DNA of 64,000 nt from an uncultured Collinsella sp. Its GTDB lineage: Bacteria; Actinomycetota; Coriobacteriia; Coriobacteriales; Coriobacteriaceae. The DNA is taken from positions 1 through 64,000 of the forward strand of contig CAAFEX010000038.1 of NCBI GenBank assembly GCA_900762015.1. The letters run 5' to 3'. A model generated the notes under the pieces. The model ran no database searches, had not been told where the DNA came from, and worked only from the letters and a program-made list of their open reading frames with translations. The translations under genes were made by a program, and so were the position numbers. Every line of letters starts with the position of its first letter. Positions within the stretch are counted from its first letter, which is position 1. Of the stretch, positions 33,773 through 43,251 are shown piece by piece.

Positions 33773-35434
33773 CTACTCGATCGAGAAGATCACGGGATAG
33801 AGCGGCTGCTCGCCACGATGGGCGTCGATCTCCAAGTCGGGCTGAGCCTCCTCAATAGCATCGACGATCTCCTGGAAGGCCTCGTCGGACAGCTCCTCGC
33901 CGGCCAGAATCGTCAGCGCGTCGCCTTCCTCTTCCTCCTGCATGCGGTTGATGCAGTCGAGCGTGACCTGCTTCACGTCGGAACCGACCACGTCGATGGA
34001 GCCGGCGATGATGCCCATGACGTCACCGGAGTGAATCGGAGAGCCGTCCGAGGCGCTGGAGTCGCGCACGGCGCGGGTGACCTCGCCATCGCGGACCTCG
34101 CTGATGGCGTCAACCATGGCGGCAACGGCGTCCTCGAGCTCAGAATCGGGCAGGACGGCGAACAGCGCGGAGAACGCCTGCGGGACGGTCTTAGTGGGAA
34201 CGACGGCGACCTTCTTGTCGGTGCAGGCAGAGGCTGCGGCCTCGGCAGCCATGCGGATGTTGCCGTTATTGGGCAGGATGATGACCGAGGTCGCGTTGAC
34301 CTGGTCGACGGCGCCCAACAGGTCGGCGGTCGAGGGGTTCATGGTCTGGCCACCCGAGACGATCACGTCAACGCCGAGGGACTTGAGGATGTCGGCCTCA
34401 CCGGAACCGGCGGCAACGGCGACAAAGCCCAGGGCCTTCGCGGGCTCGGCGGCCTTCTCCTGATCCTCGTGAATCTTAGCGGTACGGTCGTGGGCCTCCA
34501 TCTCCATGTTGTGGATAAAGACCTCATAGATCTGACCAAGCTGCAGCATGTGCTCGAGCACCAGGTTGGGGGTGTTGGAGTGCACGTGGATCTTGTAGTC
34601 GGGATAGGCACCCACGAGCAACTCGCAGTCGCCCATGGAGCCCAGGAACTTAAGGCACTCGTCCTCGTCAAACGGGGCATCGGCCTTAAAGAGGAACTCG
34701 TTGCAGTAGCGGAACTCCGAGCCCTCCCAGTCATCGTTGGCCTCGATCTCAACGCGACCGAGGGCCGCATCGCGGGCAGAGCCGGCAGAATCAAACGTGG
34801 CGGAGAAATCCTCGACAACGGTGCTACGGCCAAGTGCTGCGGCAACAAAGTTCTCCAGGAAGATGGCAAAGCCAAAGGCGCCGGAGTCGACAACGCCGTT
34901 CTCCTTCAGAACCGGCAGCAGGTCGGGCGTGCGGGCGACAGACTGGTAGGCCTCGACAACGATGGCATCGAGCGCGTCCTCGGCCGAGAACTTCTTCTTT
35001 TCGCACTCGTCGGCCTTGGTCGAGACATCGCGCAGTACCGTGAGGATCGTGCCCTCGATGGGCTTGCGGACGGCCTGGAAGGCGACCTTGACGGCACGAC
35101 GGAACGCATAAGCGATGTTGGCGGAGGTGATGGGCTCATCGGCAGAGACGAGGCCCTCGGCCACGCCGCGCAGAATCTGCGACGTGATGACGCCGGAGTT
35201 ACCGCGGGCGCCCATGAGGGAGCCGTGAGTGATGGCGCCGGCAATGGCCTCCATGTCGGCATCGGCGGGAAGGGCGGAGAGCTCCTTGGTCACCGAGGCG
35301 AGCGTGAGCGACATGTTGGTGCCGGTATCGCCGTCGGGTACGGGGAAGACGTTGAGCTTGTTGATCTCCTCGGCCTTGTCGGAAACGGCAGCCGCAGCGA
35401 TCGGAAAACAGGTGCGAATGGTCTTTGCAATCAT
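33773..35434 (-). CDS. DAK2-domain fatty acid kinase subunit, FakA/YloV-like
   Basis: 553 residues. The N-terminal DAK2 kinase domain (about 1-200) has the metal/nucleotide motif VFPVPDGDTGTNMSLTL and GARGNSGVITSQILRG. The middle and C-terminal parts match DegV-associated FakA proteins, ending RGEQPLYPVIFSIE. FakA works with a FakB lipid-binding protein to phosphorylate exogenous fatty acids. FakB is not in the window. The gene lies 27 bases after an Asp23-family gene and just before recG, the standard yloU-yloV-recG order. Because plsX and acpP are also near, a lipid role fits. Confidence 0.88.
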   Translation of the reverse strand: MIAKTIRTCFPIAAAAVSDKAEEINKLNVFPVPDGDTGTNMSLTLASVTKELSALPADADMEAIAGAITHGSLMGARGNSGVITSQILRGVAEGLVSADEPITSANIAYAFRRAVKVAFQAVRKPIEGTILTVLRDVSTKADECEKKKFSAEDALDAIVVEAYQSVARTPDLLPVLKENGVVDSGAFGFAIFLENFVAAALGRSTVVEDFSATFDSAGSARDAALGRVEIEANDDWEGSEFRYCNEFLFKADAPFDEDECLKFLGSMGDCELLVGAYPDYKIHVHSNTPNLVLEHMLQLGQIYEVFIHNMEMEAHDRTAKIHEDQEKAAEPAKALGFVAVAAGSGEADILKSLGVDVIVSGGQTMNPSTADLLGAVDQVNATSVIILPNNGNIRMAAEAAASACTDKKVAVVPTKTVPQAFSALFAVLPDSELEDAVAAMVDAISEVRDGEVTRAVRDSSASDGSPIHSGDVMGIIAGSIDVVGSDVKQVTLDCINRMQEEEEGDALTILAGEELSDEAFQEIVDAIEEAQPDLEIDAHRGEQPLYPVIFSIE

Positions 35435-35461
35435 GGGTATTTGAATCTCCGTTTTCGGATG

Positions 35462-35818
35462 CTAGTTCAGACGGCTCTTGAGCGCGTCGATATGGATGCC
35501 GATCTTAAGGCTGGCGGGATCGATCTGGGCGATCTCCTGCAAAGTGAAGGCAACGGAGCTCGAAAGATTGTGGCAGACGGACTTCATGTTGACGCCGTTC
35601 TCGAGCACGACGTGAAGATCGACCGTAAGGCCGTCCTCGTCGGCGGAGACAAGCACGCCCTTGCGGAGGCGCTGACCGGCAAGCAGGCGCACGCTCTCGG
35701 CGCCCTGGAGCTGCTCGGCCATACCGACGACGCCATAGCACGTCATCGCGGCATAACCGGCAATATCGGCAATAACGTCGTTCGAGACGCTCAGGCTGCC
35801 GTTAATGGTCTCAGACAC
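35462..35818 (-). CDS. Asp23/Gls24 family protein, YloU-like
   Basis: 118 residues from GTG at 35816-35818, with AAGGAG six bases upstream; an upstream ATG would give an implausible N-terminus. The Asp23 fold is indicated by GSLSVSNDVIADIAGYAAM, GVVGMAE, the basic stretch RLRKGVLVS and DLHVVLENGVNM. The end is IGIHIDALKSRLN. Proteins of this family are linked to envelope stress and membrane association, but the function of this one is not known. It is always found before the DAK2 gene. Confidence 0.82.
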   Translation of the reverse strand: MSETINGSLSVSNDVIADIAGYAAMTCYGVVGMAEQLQGAESVRLLAGQRLRKGVLVSADEDGLTVDLHVVLENGVNMKSVCHNLSSSVAFTLQEIAQIDPASLKIGIHIDALKSRLN

Positions 35819-35982
35819 AAGAATCTCCTTTTCTTGGTGCTCGCGGCACCATGTCGTGGGAGCAATCATTGCAATATTCTACAACGACCGCGCCATGTTG
35901 AGGTGGCGGGCCTCGGGATTACATCCTCGACACGAAATGTTGATACGGTAACGTTCGCGCCAAGCGATCGCGACATGAAAAA

Positions 35983-36004
35983 ACCCGCCGCATAAGCGAC
36001 GGGT
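35983..36004 (-). terminator. Terminator of tRNA-Asn
   Basis: On the minus strand ACCCGTCGC-TTAT-GCGGCGGGT (one mismatch) is followed directly by TTTTTC. It begins about 10 bases after the tRNA CCA end. Confidence 0.85.
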
Positions 36005-36013
36005 GTTACAACC

Positions 36014-36088
36014 TGGCTCCCCGGGTAGGACTCGAACCTACAACAGCGCGGTTAACAGCCGCGTGCTCTACCATTGAGCTACCGAGGA
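36014..36088 (-). tRNA. tRNA-Asn (anticodon GTT)
   Basis: 75 bases with the CCA end encoded. Acceptor stem TCCTCGG with CCGGGGA, D arm GCTCAATGGTAGAGC, anticodon stem CGCGG/CCGCG around CTGTTAA (anticodon GTT), T arm GTAGG-TTCGAGT-CCTAC, discriminator G. All stems pair; the variable loop is five bases. Confidence 0.97.
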
Positions 36089-36172
36089 ATAGGTGCGTGC
36101 TCTCAAGCAACGAAGTTTATTATACGGACGAATCAGCTCAGGGCAAGAACTTTTTTAAGAAATTTTCCGCCC

Positions 36173-36228
36173 TAGTCATTGGGGACGTACTTAAACGACC
36201 AGTCATTCAAGAACGTCCCCAACGACTA
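36173..36228. repeat. 56-bp imperfect palindrome with GGGGACGT arms
   Basis: Left arm 36173-36195 and right arm 36206-36228 match at 20 of 23 positions around a 10-base loop. Both arms carry TTGGGGACGT. It lies between the rpoD terminator and tRNA-Asn. It belongs, by its GGGGAC core and intergenic position, with the other GGGAC palindromes. Confidence 0.75.
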
Positions 36229-36233
36229 CATAA

Positions 36234-36267
36234 AAGCGCCCTCAAGCGGATGTGCTTGAGGGCGCTT
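36234..36267 (-). terminator. Intrinsic terminator after rpoD
   Basis: AAGCGCCCTCAAGC pairs perfectly with GCTTGAGGGCGCTT around a six-base loop; on the minus strand a short T-run follows. It starts 14 bases beyond the rpoD stop. Confidence 0.85.
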
Positions 36268-36280
36268 CTTGCTTGCGAGG

Positions 36281-37630
<1,350 letters not shown>

Positions 37631-37740
37631 AGATTCTCCCTTCATAGTCCACAGGACTCAATACTTTAGCACACACATTGACGTCTATACCCAAAAAGAG
37701 GACTGGATATAGGCGAGAATACGCTGGTTGACCACAACAT

Positions 37741-39849
37741 CTAGGCTTGTTCGGTGCCCGCGGCCTCCAGGCCGATCAAGCGGAACGGGTCCGCCACGCC
37801 GCCGATCGACTTTTGCAGTTCGCGTTGACGCTGCGAATCCTGCGCGGCCTGAACGGTCAGCGCACGACGGGCCTCATCATCGAGTGAACGGTCCTGGCGC
37901 AGCTTGGCCTGTGCAGCACGCATGTGGCGTTTGATGGTGTAGAGCTCGAGCGTATCGAGCATAAACACGATGTTCGTCTCGGTGGGGTGCTTGCTCGTCG
38001 CCGAGATGCGCCCGGCACTCACAAGCGTTGCCGCCTCGGGACACACCGAGCGCGCCGCATCCATGCAGGCTGCAGGATCGGTTCCCGGCGGCGTTGCCAG
38101 AACGGCCCACGCGATGGACTCGTGACGTGGGTCAACCCACTCGATGGAGCAGATGCGGTCGGCATACGTGCGGAACAGGTCGGGGTAGCTCGTGAGCATG
38201 GTCAGCAACTCGCGCTCCCCTGCCAAGGACTTGCGCTCAAGATCGGTAAGAACCATCGGCGCCGCCGCAGCCGGTGCGTTCGAACCATCAGGCACAGGCA
38301 CAGCGCCCATACCATCAGGCACATCGATCGGCGGAAGATCGTCGACGACCTCCACGGGCGCGGCACCGTAGGCATCGAGCGGGACATAGTCGTACGGCTC
38401 TTCCTCGACCGGCGCGGACACCGGCGGCGTCGCGCCCGATGCCCAAGCACCGCGACCAGCATCGCGAGAACCCGATGCCCGACCGCCCGCATTTCCAGAG
38501 CGCTCGGCCTGCGCCCTCTGGCGCTCATAGTTTTGCTCGCGGCGGCGCTCCGCATCTTCGCGCTTGGCGACATCGCGAAACACGCGGCCCGAGCTCGCAC
38601 GCACTGTCTCCAGATCCAAACCCAGCAGATCGGCAATCTGGATAAAGTACGTATCGATCATATAGCTATCGCGCAGCGGATAGATGAGCGTGAGAGCATC
38701 CTCCAGCGCCTTAGCGCGACCGCCTGGCGTGGTGATGTCGCTCGACTCCTGCAGCGAACGGTAAACAAAGTCCATAAGCGGCTCGGCAGCGTCGATGCGC
38801 GCCTGCAGTGCCTCGCCACCATGCGCCGTGATGAACTCCATGGGATCGTTGCCGTCGGGTAGCACCACGCAGCGCAGATCCATCGAATCCTGCTCGATAA
38901 ACTGAATCGCGCGGCGAGCGGCCTTTTGACCGGCGGCGTCACCATCGAACATATACACGATGCGCTTGGCAAAACGAGTGAGCGTCTTGACGTGATGCTC
39001 CGTGAGCGCGGTGCCCAGCGTGGCGACAACGTTTTTAATCCCCGCCTCCCAACAGGCGATGCAGTCGGTATAGCCCTCCACCACGATGGCGGTATCCTGC
39101 GCGACGATAAACTCCTTGGCCCAATTAAAGCCGTAGAGGTTTCGCTTTTTATGAAACACGCTCGTCTCGGCGGTATTGAGGTACTTGGGTTGGCCGTCAC
39201 CCATGATGCGACCACCAAAGGCAATGTTGTGACCCTGCTCATCAAAGATGGGAAACATCACGCGGTCGTAGAAGCGGTCGGCAAGCTGTCCACGCCCGCG
39301 ACTCACAGCCACGTTGGCGTCGATCATCTCCTGCGGGGTAAAACCCGCCTGGGACAGGTGCGACACCAGCGCATTGCGACCCGGCGCAAAGCCCAGGCAG
39401 TAGCGGCGGCAGACGTCGCCACCCATGCCGCGGCTGGCAAAGTACTCGCGTGGACGGCCGTCCTTACCGCGCATAAGCATGGTGTGGTAGAACTGGGCGG
39501 TCTCGGCGCACAGATCGTAGATGCGGGCACGCTTGGTACCGCGCTCGCGGCGATCTCCGGTGTCATGCAGCTCAATACCCGCGCGGTCGGCCAAATACCG
39601 GATTGACTCGGGAAAGCTCAGGTTCTCGCGCTTCATGATATAGGTGAAGACGTCGCCACCCTCGCCGCAGCCAAAGCAATGCCACACCTGCGTGGCGGGA
39701 ATAATGTGGAAGGACGGAGTCTTTTCGCCATGAAAGGGACAGCAACCCCAAAACTCATGACCGCGAGGCTTGAGCTCAACCGTTTCCTGCACGATGGCGA
39801 CTAAGTCGGACGCAGCGCGTACCTGGTCTTTTTCCTCATCGCTAATCAC
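37741..39849 (-). CDS. dnaG: DNA primase DnaG
   Basis: 702 residues. The N-terminal CHC2 zinc finger is CPFHGEKTPSFHIIPATQVW then CFGCGEGG. The RNA polymerase core follows, with the basic motif and TOPRIM metal motifs (IVVEGYTDCIACWEAGI, then YMFDGDAAGQKAARRAIQF). The C-terminal helicase-interaction region (about 430-700) is long and includes an Ala/Arg-rich linker. It makes RNA primers at the fork. It overlaps ribF by eight bases. Confidence 0.95.
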   Translation of the reverse strand: MISDEEKDQVRAASDLVAIVQETVELKPRGHEFWGCCPFHGEKTPSFHIIPATQVWHCFGCGEGGDVFTYIMKRENLSFPESIRYLADRAGIELHDTGDRRERGTKRARIYDLCAETAQFYHTMLMRGKDGRPREYFASRGMGGDVCRRYCLGFAPGRNALVSHLSQAGFTPQEMIDANVAVSRGRGQLADRFYDRVMFPIFDEQGHNIAFGGRIMGDGQPKYLNTAETSVFHKKRNLYGFNWAKEFIVAQDTAIVVEGYTDCIACWEAGIKNVVATLGTALTEHHVKTLTRFAKRIVYMFDGDAAGQKAARRAIQFIEQDSMDLRCVVLPDGNDPMEFITAHGGEALQARIDAAEPLMDFVYRSLQESSDITTPGGRAKALEDALTLIYPLRDSYMIDTYFIQIADLLGLDLETVRASSGRVFRDVAKREDAERRREQNYERQRAQAERSGNAGGRASGSRDAGRGAWASGATPPVSAPVEEEPYDYVPLDAYGAAPVEVVDDLPPIDVPDGMGAVPVPDGSNAPAAAAPMVLTDLERKSLAGERELLTMLTSYPDLFRTYADRICSIEWVDPRHESIAWAVLATPPGTDPAACMDAARSVCPEAATLVSAGRISATSKHPTETNIVFMLDTLELYTIKRHMRAAQAKLRQDRSLDDEARRALTVQAAQDSQRQRELQKSIGGVADPFRLIGLEAAGTEQA

Positions 39850-40849
39850 GGATGCTCACCCCCTGCTCACTCAAGTTGTGACGAATGTCCTCGATATTAC
39901 CCTCGACGGTAGCGATCAACTCATCCAGCGAATCGAACACACGCGACGGACGCAGCCAGCGTGTAAATGCCAGCGAAACGGAAGCGCCGTACAGGTCACC
40001 CATATAACCAATTAAATTAGCCTCGAGATGCGCAGATGCCGCATCGTCGGCATACGTCGGCGGCAGTCCGACGTTAACAGCAGCGGGCCACACGGTGTCA
40101 TCGACGAGCACCAAGCCCTCATACACGCCATCGGCAGGCACCTGAATGCCGTCGGGAACTTGCAGGTTTGCCGTGGGAAAGCCCATGCCAGAACCCTCGT
40201 GACGGCCGCGAATAACACCGCCGCGCACCATATACGGACGGCCGAGTAACTCAGCAGCAAGCTCCACATGGCCCTGTCCCAGCTCATGGCGAATGCGGGT
40301 GGCGCAAATGGCCTCACCGCCCTCGCAAAGCAGGTCGTGACCATACACGTCAACGCCGTGCTCGGAACCCCAGGCGCGCATCTCGGCAACACCAGAAGCT
40401 CCGCCACGACCCAGCCTAAAGTCACTGCCAACGCGAATCGATCGAATGTCGACCAGACGCGACACCAGCGAGAGAAAACCAACATGGTCAAGCGCCGCAA
40501 CCTCAGGCGTAAAGGGAACGGCCACCACCGCATCGACCCCGGTTTGAGCCAGGGCATGCAGACGGTCGGCCGTCGTCATCAATTTTTGAGCGGGCGAAAG
40601 GCTCACCACAACGTCCGGATCAGGATCGAAGGTAACCACGACCGCCTTACAGCCATGGGCACGGGCATCACGGACAAGCGCTTCGATGAGCTCCTGGTGT
40701 CCACGGTGCACGCCGTCGAACACGCCGATGGCGATCGATGCGGCACCCAAGTGCTCGCACTCATCAAACGTATCGGCAGTAACGATGCGAGCCTCGTCCG
40801 ACTCGCCCGCGAAAAAGACACGCGCGAGCTCGCGAGCGGACAACATCAT
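39842..40849 (-). CDS. ribF: Bifunctional riboflavin kinase / FAD synthetase
   Basis: 335 residues. The N-terminal FAD synthetase domain has GVFDGVHRGHQELIEALVRDA with the nucleotidyltransferase HxGH-like site. The C-terminal flavokinase domain has GRPYMVRGGVIRGRHEGSGM, GFPTANLQVPDGIQVPADGVY and AAVNVGLPPTY, ending GDLYGASVSLAFTRWLRPSR. It makes FMN and FAD. The ATG overlaps truB by four bases; truB-ribF is a conserved pair. Confidence 0.94.
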   Translation of the reverse strand: MMLSARELARVFFAGESDEARIVTADTFDECEHLGAASIAIGVFDGVHRGHQELIEALVRDARAHGCKAVVVTFDPDPDVVVSLSPAQKLMTTADRLHALAQTGVDAVVAVPFTPEVAALDHVGFLSLVSRLVDIRSIRVGSDFRLGRGGASGVAEMRAWGSEHGVDVYGHDLLCEGGEAICATRIRHELGQGHVELAAELLGRPYMVRGGVIRGRHEGSGMGFPTANLQVPDGIQVPADGVYEGLVLVDDTVWPAAVNVGLPPTYADDAASAHLEANLIGYMGDLYGASVSLAFTRWLRPSRVFDSLDELIATVEGNIEDIRHNLSEQGVSIRD

Positions 40850-41778
40850 CGAACACCGCCGATTGCTTGCGGAAACACGTGCTCCATAACAAAGCGGCCA
40901 CTCTCAATGCGGGCGAGCGCCTTGAGTCCCCCATCGAGCACCAACGCAAACGGCGCCTTCGAGGCATCGAAATCGGCAAGCGCACGCTCAACGGGAATGC
41001 GTCGGCCGCAGAGCAGGTCGTCGGCAAGATTGCCCGGCAAGTCAACACGCGTTGCGCCCAGGGCCGCAATGGGATCCAGGGCAAAGCCAGCGGCGGACTC
41101 GGGAGAAAGCTCCTCCACCGCATGGCAGGTGCCAATGGAAACAACACCGGACGTGGTGCGACGCAAAGCGGAAATATGCGCGGCGCTATCGCAAGCGCGG
41201 CCCAGGTCGCGGGCAAGCGCACGGATGTAGGTGCCCTTGCTTACCGAAAACGCCACGGTCCACACACACGTATCGCCCTCGCCGCTCACGGCGATCAGGT
41301 CGGCGGCATAGACCTCGACCGGGCGCGGAGGCAGGTCAACCGCATTGCCCTCGCGAGCAGACTTATAGGCGCGGACGCCGTTAACCGAGATGGCTGAAAA
41401 CGCCGGCGGCACCTGCATCTGCGGACCCAGCATAGCGGCCAGTTGCTCACGGGCATAGACGGGATCGCGCAGCTCCGAGGCAATAGCCACCGTACGAACG
41501 GCTTCGCCCTCAGCGTCATCGGTATTAGTCTCGGCGCCAAAAGAGATGTCGGCGACATAGCTTTTGGTGTCGAGGGTTAGCATGCCCAGCAGACGAGTGG
41601 CCTGGCCCACGCCCACCACCATGACACCCGATGCCATGGGGTCGAGCGTGCCAGCATGGCCGACGCGCCGCTCATGGAGGGCGCGTCGGCACTGCGAGAC
41701 CACGTCGTGGGACGTGCAGCCCACCGGCTTATCGACGGCGAGCAGCATATTCAATTGTGAAGGCGTACGACGAGCCAT
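40846..41778 (-). CDS. truB: tRNA pseudouridine55 synthase TruB
   Basis: 310 residues. Catalytic domain motifs are VDKPVGCTSHDVVSQCRRAL and VGHAGTLDPMASGVMVVGVG, the latter with the catalytic Asp. Then come FSAISVNGVRAYKSAREG and SKGTYIRALARDLGRACDSA. A C-terminal PUA-like part follows. It modifies U55 in the T loop of most tRNAs. It follows the DHH phosphoesterase gene by 15 bases. Confidence 0.95.
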   Translation of the reverse strand: MARRTPSQLNMLLAVDKPVGCTSHDVVSQCRRALHERRVGHAGTLDPMASGVMVVGVGQATRLLGMLTLDTKSYVADISFGAETNTDDAEGEAVRTVAIASELRDPVYAREQLAAMLGPQMQVPPAFSAISVNGVRAYKSAREGNAVDLPPRPVEVYAADLIAVSGEGDTCVWTVAFSVSKGTYIRALARDLGRACDSAAHISALRRTTSGVVSIGTCHAVEELSPESAAGFALDPIAALGATRVDLPGNLADDLLCGRRIPVERALADFDASKAPFALVLDGGLKALARIESGRFVMEHVFPQAIGGVR

Positions 41779-41793
41779 GTACCATCCAAAAAG

Positions 41794-42837
41794 TTAAAGC
41801 TCGACGGTCACCGAAGCGGGATCCTCCCCTACCAGTTCGGCCAGCATGGGAAGCGCCACGGTGAGCGTCTCGAGAATCGTTCCGTTGTTGGAGAAACCGG
41901 CGGCAGCGGAATGCCCGCCTCCGCCAAAGGCAGCAGCAATCTCGGACACGTTGAGGTCGCCCTTTGAGCGCAGGTTGCCGCGCACCTTGGTATCGCCCTC
42001 AATGCCCTTCAGGAACAGGCAGACCTCGACGCCCATCACCGAGCGCACCACATCGACCAGGCCGTCGCACTCATCCGAGGTGACACCGCAAGCCTCAAGG
42101 TCACTCTGGTACGCGTAACTATACGCGACGCGCCCGTGGGCCACCGTCTTAATGCGGCCCATAACGATGGACTTGAGGTGCAAAAACTCGACGCGCATGC
42201 TCTGATAGACCTCGAGCGCGACGCGCGCCGGATCAGCGCCGTGGGCAACCAGACGCGAGGCCGCATGGAACGCGGCGGCATCGGCGTTTTGGTACTGAAA
42301 ACGGCCGGTATCGGTAACCAAGCCACACAGCAGGCAAGTCGCAACGCCATCACGTGCGACAATGCCACAATTGTCCAAGAAACGGTCGATGATCATTGCG
42401 CAGGCTGCAGCTTCAACGAGCCTCAGGCTGAGCTCGGCAAACTCCTCGCGCGCCGGATGGTGGTCGAAGCACACCACATGCTTGGAGCGACGAAGCACCT
42501 CGGCCGAGTTGTTGAGACGCTCGACGACCGGTACGTCCACCGAGATGAAAAGGTCAGGATTGCCGGTGTACGCAGATGCCGGCACCAGGCGATCGGAGCC
42601 TTCCATAAAGCGGTAGATGCGCGGAACCGGGTCATCATCTGCCAGCAGCAGCGCAATGTCCTTGTTGGGGAAAAACTTCATGAGCGAAAGGCCCAGACCC
42701 AACACGGAGCCCAAGGCATCGCCATCGGGAGAAGTATGTCCCGAAATCGCAATGGAGGACGCACCCTCGATGAGCTCGAGGATGCGTCGCTGAATATCTG
42801 CAGACTCGCACGAGGCGAGGTCGGCGGAATTAGTCAT
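41794..42837 (-). CDS. DHH/DHHA1 phosphoesterase, NrnA-like (oligoribonuclease/pAp phosphatase)
   Basis: 347 residues. The DHH domain has ISGHTSPDGDALGSVLGLGL, the FDHHPA motif (VVCFDHHPAREEFAEL) and GLVTDTGRFQYQNADAAAFH; these give the metal-binding Asp and His residues. The DHHA1 C-terminal domain has RSKGDLNVSEIAAAFGGGGH then AAAGFS. This is the NrnA type that degrades short RNAs and pAp or cyclic-dinucleotide products. It lies between rbfA and truB, the usual Gram-positive order, overlapping rbfA by eight bases. Confidence 0.92.
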   Translation of the reverse strand: MTNSADLASCESADIQRRILELIEGASSIAISGHTSPDGDALGSVLGLGLSLMKFFPNKDIALLLADDDPVPRIYRFMEGSDRLVPASAYTGNPDLFISVDVPVVERLNNSAEVLRRSKHVVCFDHHPAREEFAELSLRLVEAAACAMIIDRFLDNCGIVARDGVATCLLCGLVTDTGRFQYQNADAAAFHAASRLVAHGADPARVALEVYQSMRVEFLHLKSIVMGRIKTVAHGRVAYSYAYQSDLEACGVTSDECDGLVDVVRSVMGVEVCLFLKGIEGDTKVRGNLRSKGDLNVSEIAAAFGGGGHSAAAGFSNNGTILETLTVALPMLAELVGEDPASVTVEL

Positions 42838-43240
42838 CTAAAGCTGCCTCCTGGGCGGCATCCGCTATCGGATAGCCGTCCTCGTCCTTTTCGATCGCAA
42901 GCGTGGCGGGAACGTTTTCCAGCGCACGCGTGATGCGCTCGGCCTCATCGGTCGAGCGATCGATGCGAAAATCGAGCTCGGGCGTGACACGCCAATCGAG
43001 CGAGCGAGCCAACAGGCTGCGAATACGGCCCTTGGCGCTTGCGAGCGCCTCCATGACCTCGTCGTAGCGGCTCGCATCGCACGACACGTACACACGCGCG
43101 AACGAACGGTCCACCGCGACCTCGACCGCGGTCAAAGTAACCAGGTCGAGACGCGGATCGGAAACCTCAAAGAGCAGGATATAACCGAGCTTCTCGCGAA
43201 GCTGCTCGCCCAGACGGCGGGTTGCCTGCGTTTGCTTCAT
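42830..43240 (-). CDS. rbfA: 30S ribosome-binding factor A
   Basis: 136 residues. The KH-like fold opens TRRLGEQLREKLGYILLFEVSDPRLDLVT (family pattern around DPR), followed by VDRSFARVYVSC and ALASAKGRIRSLLARSLDWRVTPELDFRID. It assists late maturation of the 16S rRNA 5' end. It has a normal length and sits right after infB. Confidence 0.94.
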   Translation of the reverse strand: MKQTQATRRLGEQLREKLGYILLFEVSDPRLDLVTLTAVEVAVDRSFARVYVSCDASRYDEVMEALASAKGRIRSLLARSLDWRVTPELDFRIDRSTDEAERITRALENVPATLAIEKDEDGYPIADAAQEAALDD

Positions 43241-43251
43241 AGCGCTACCCC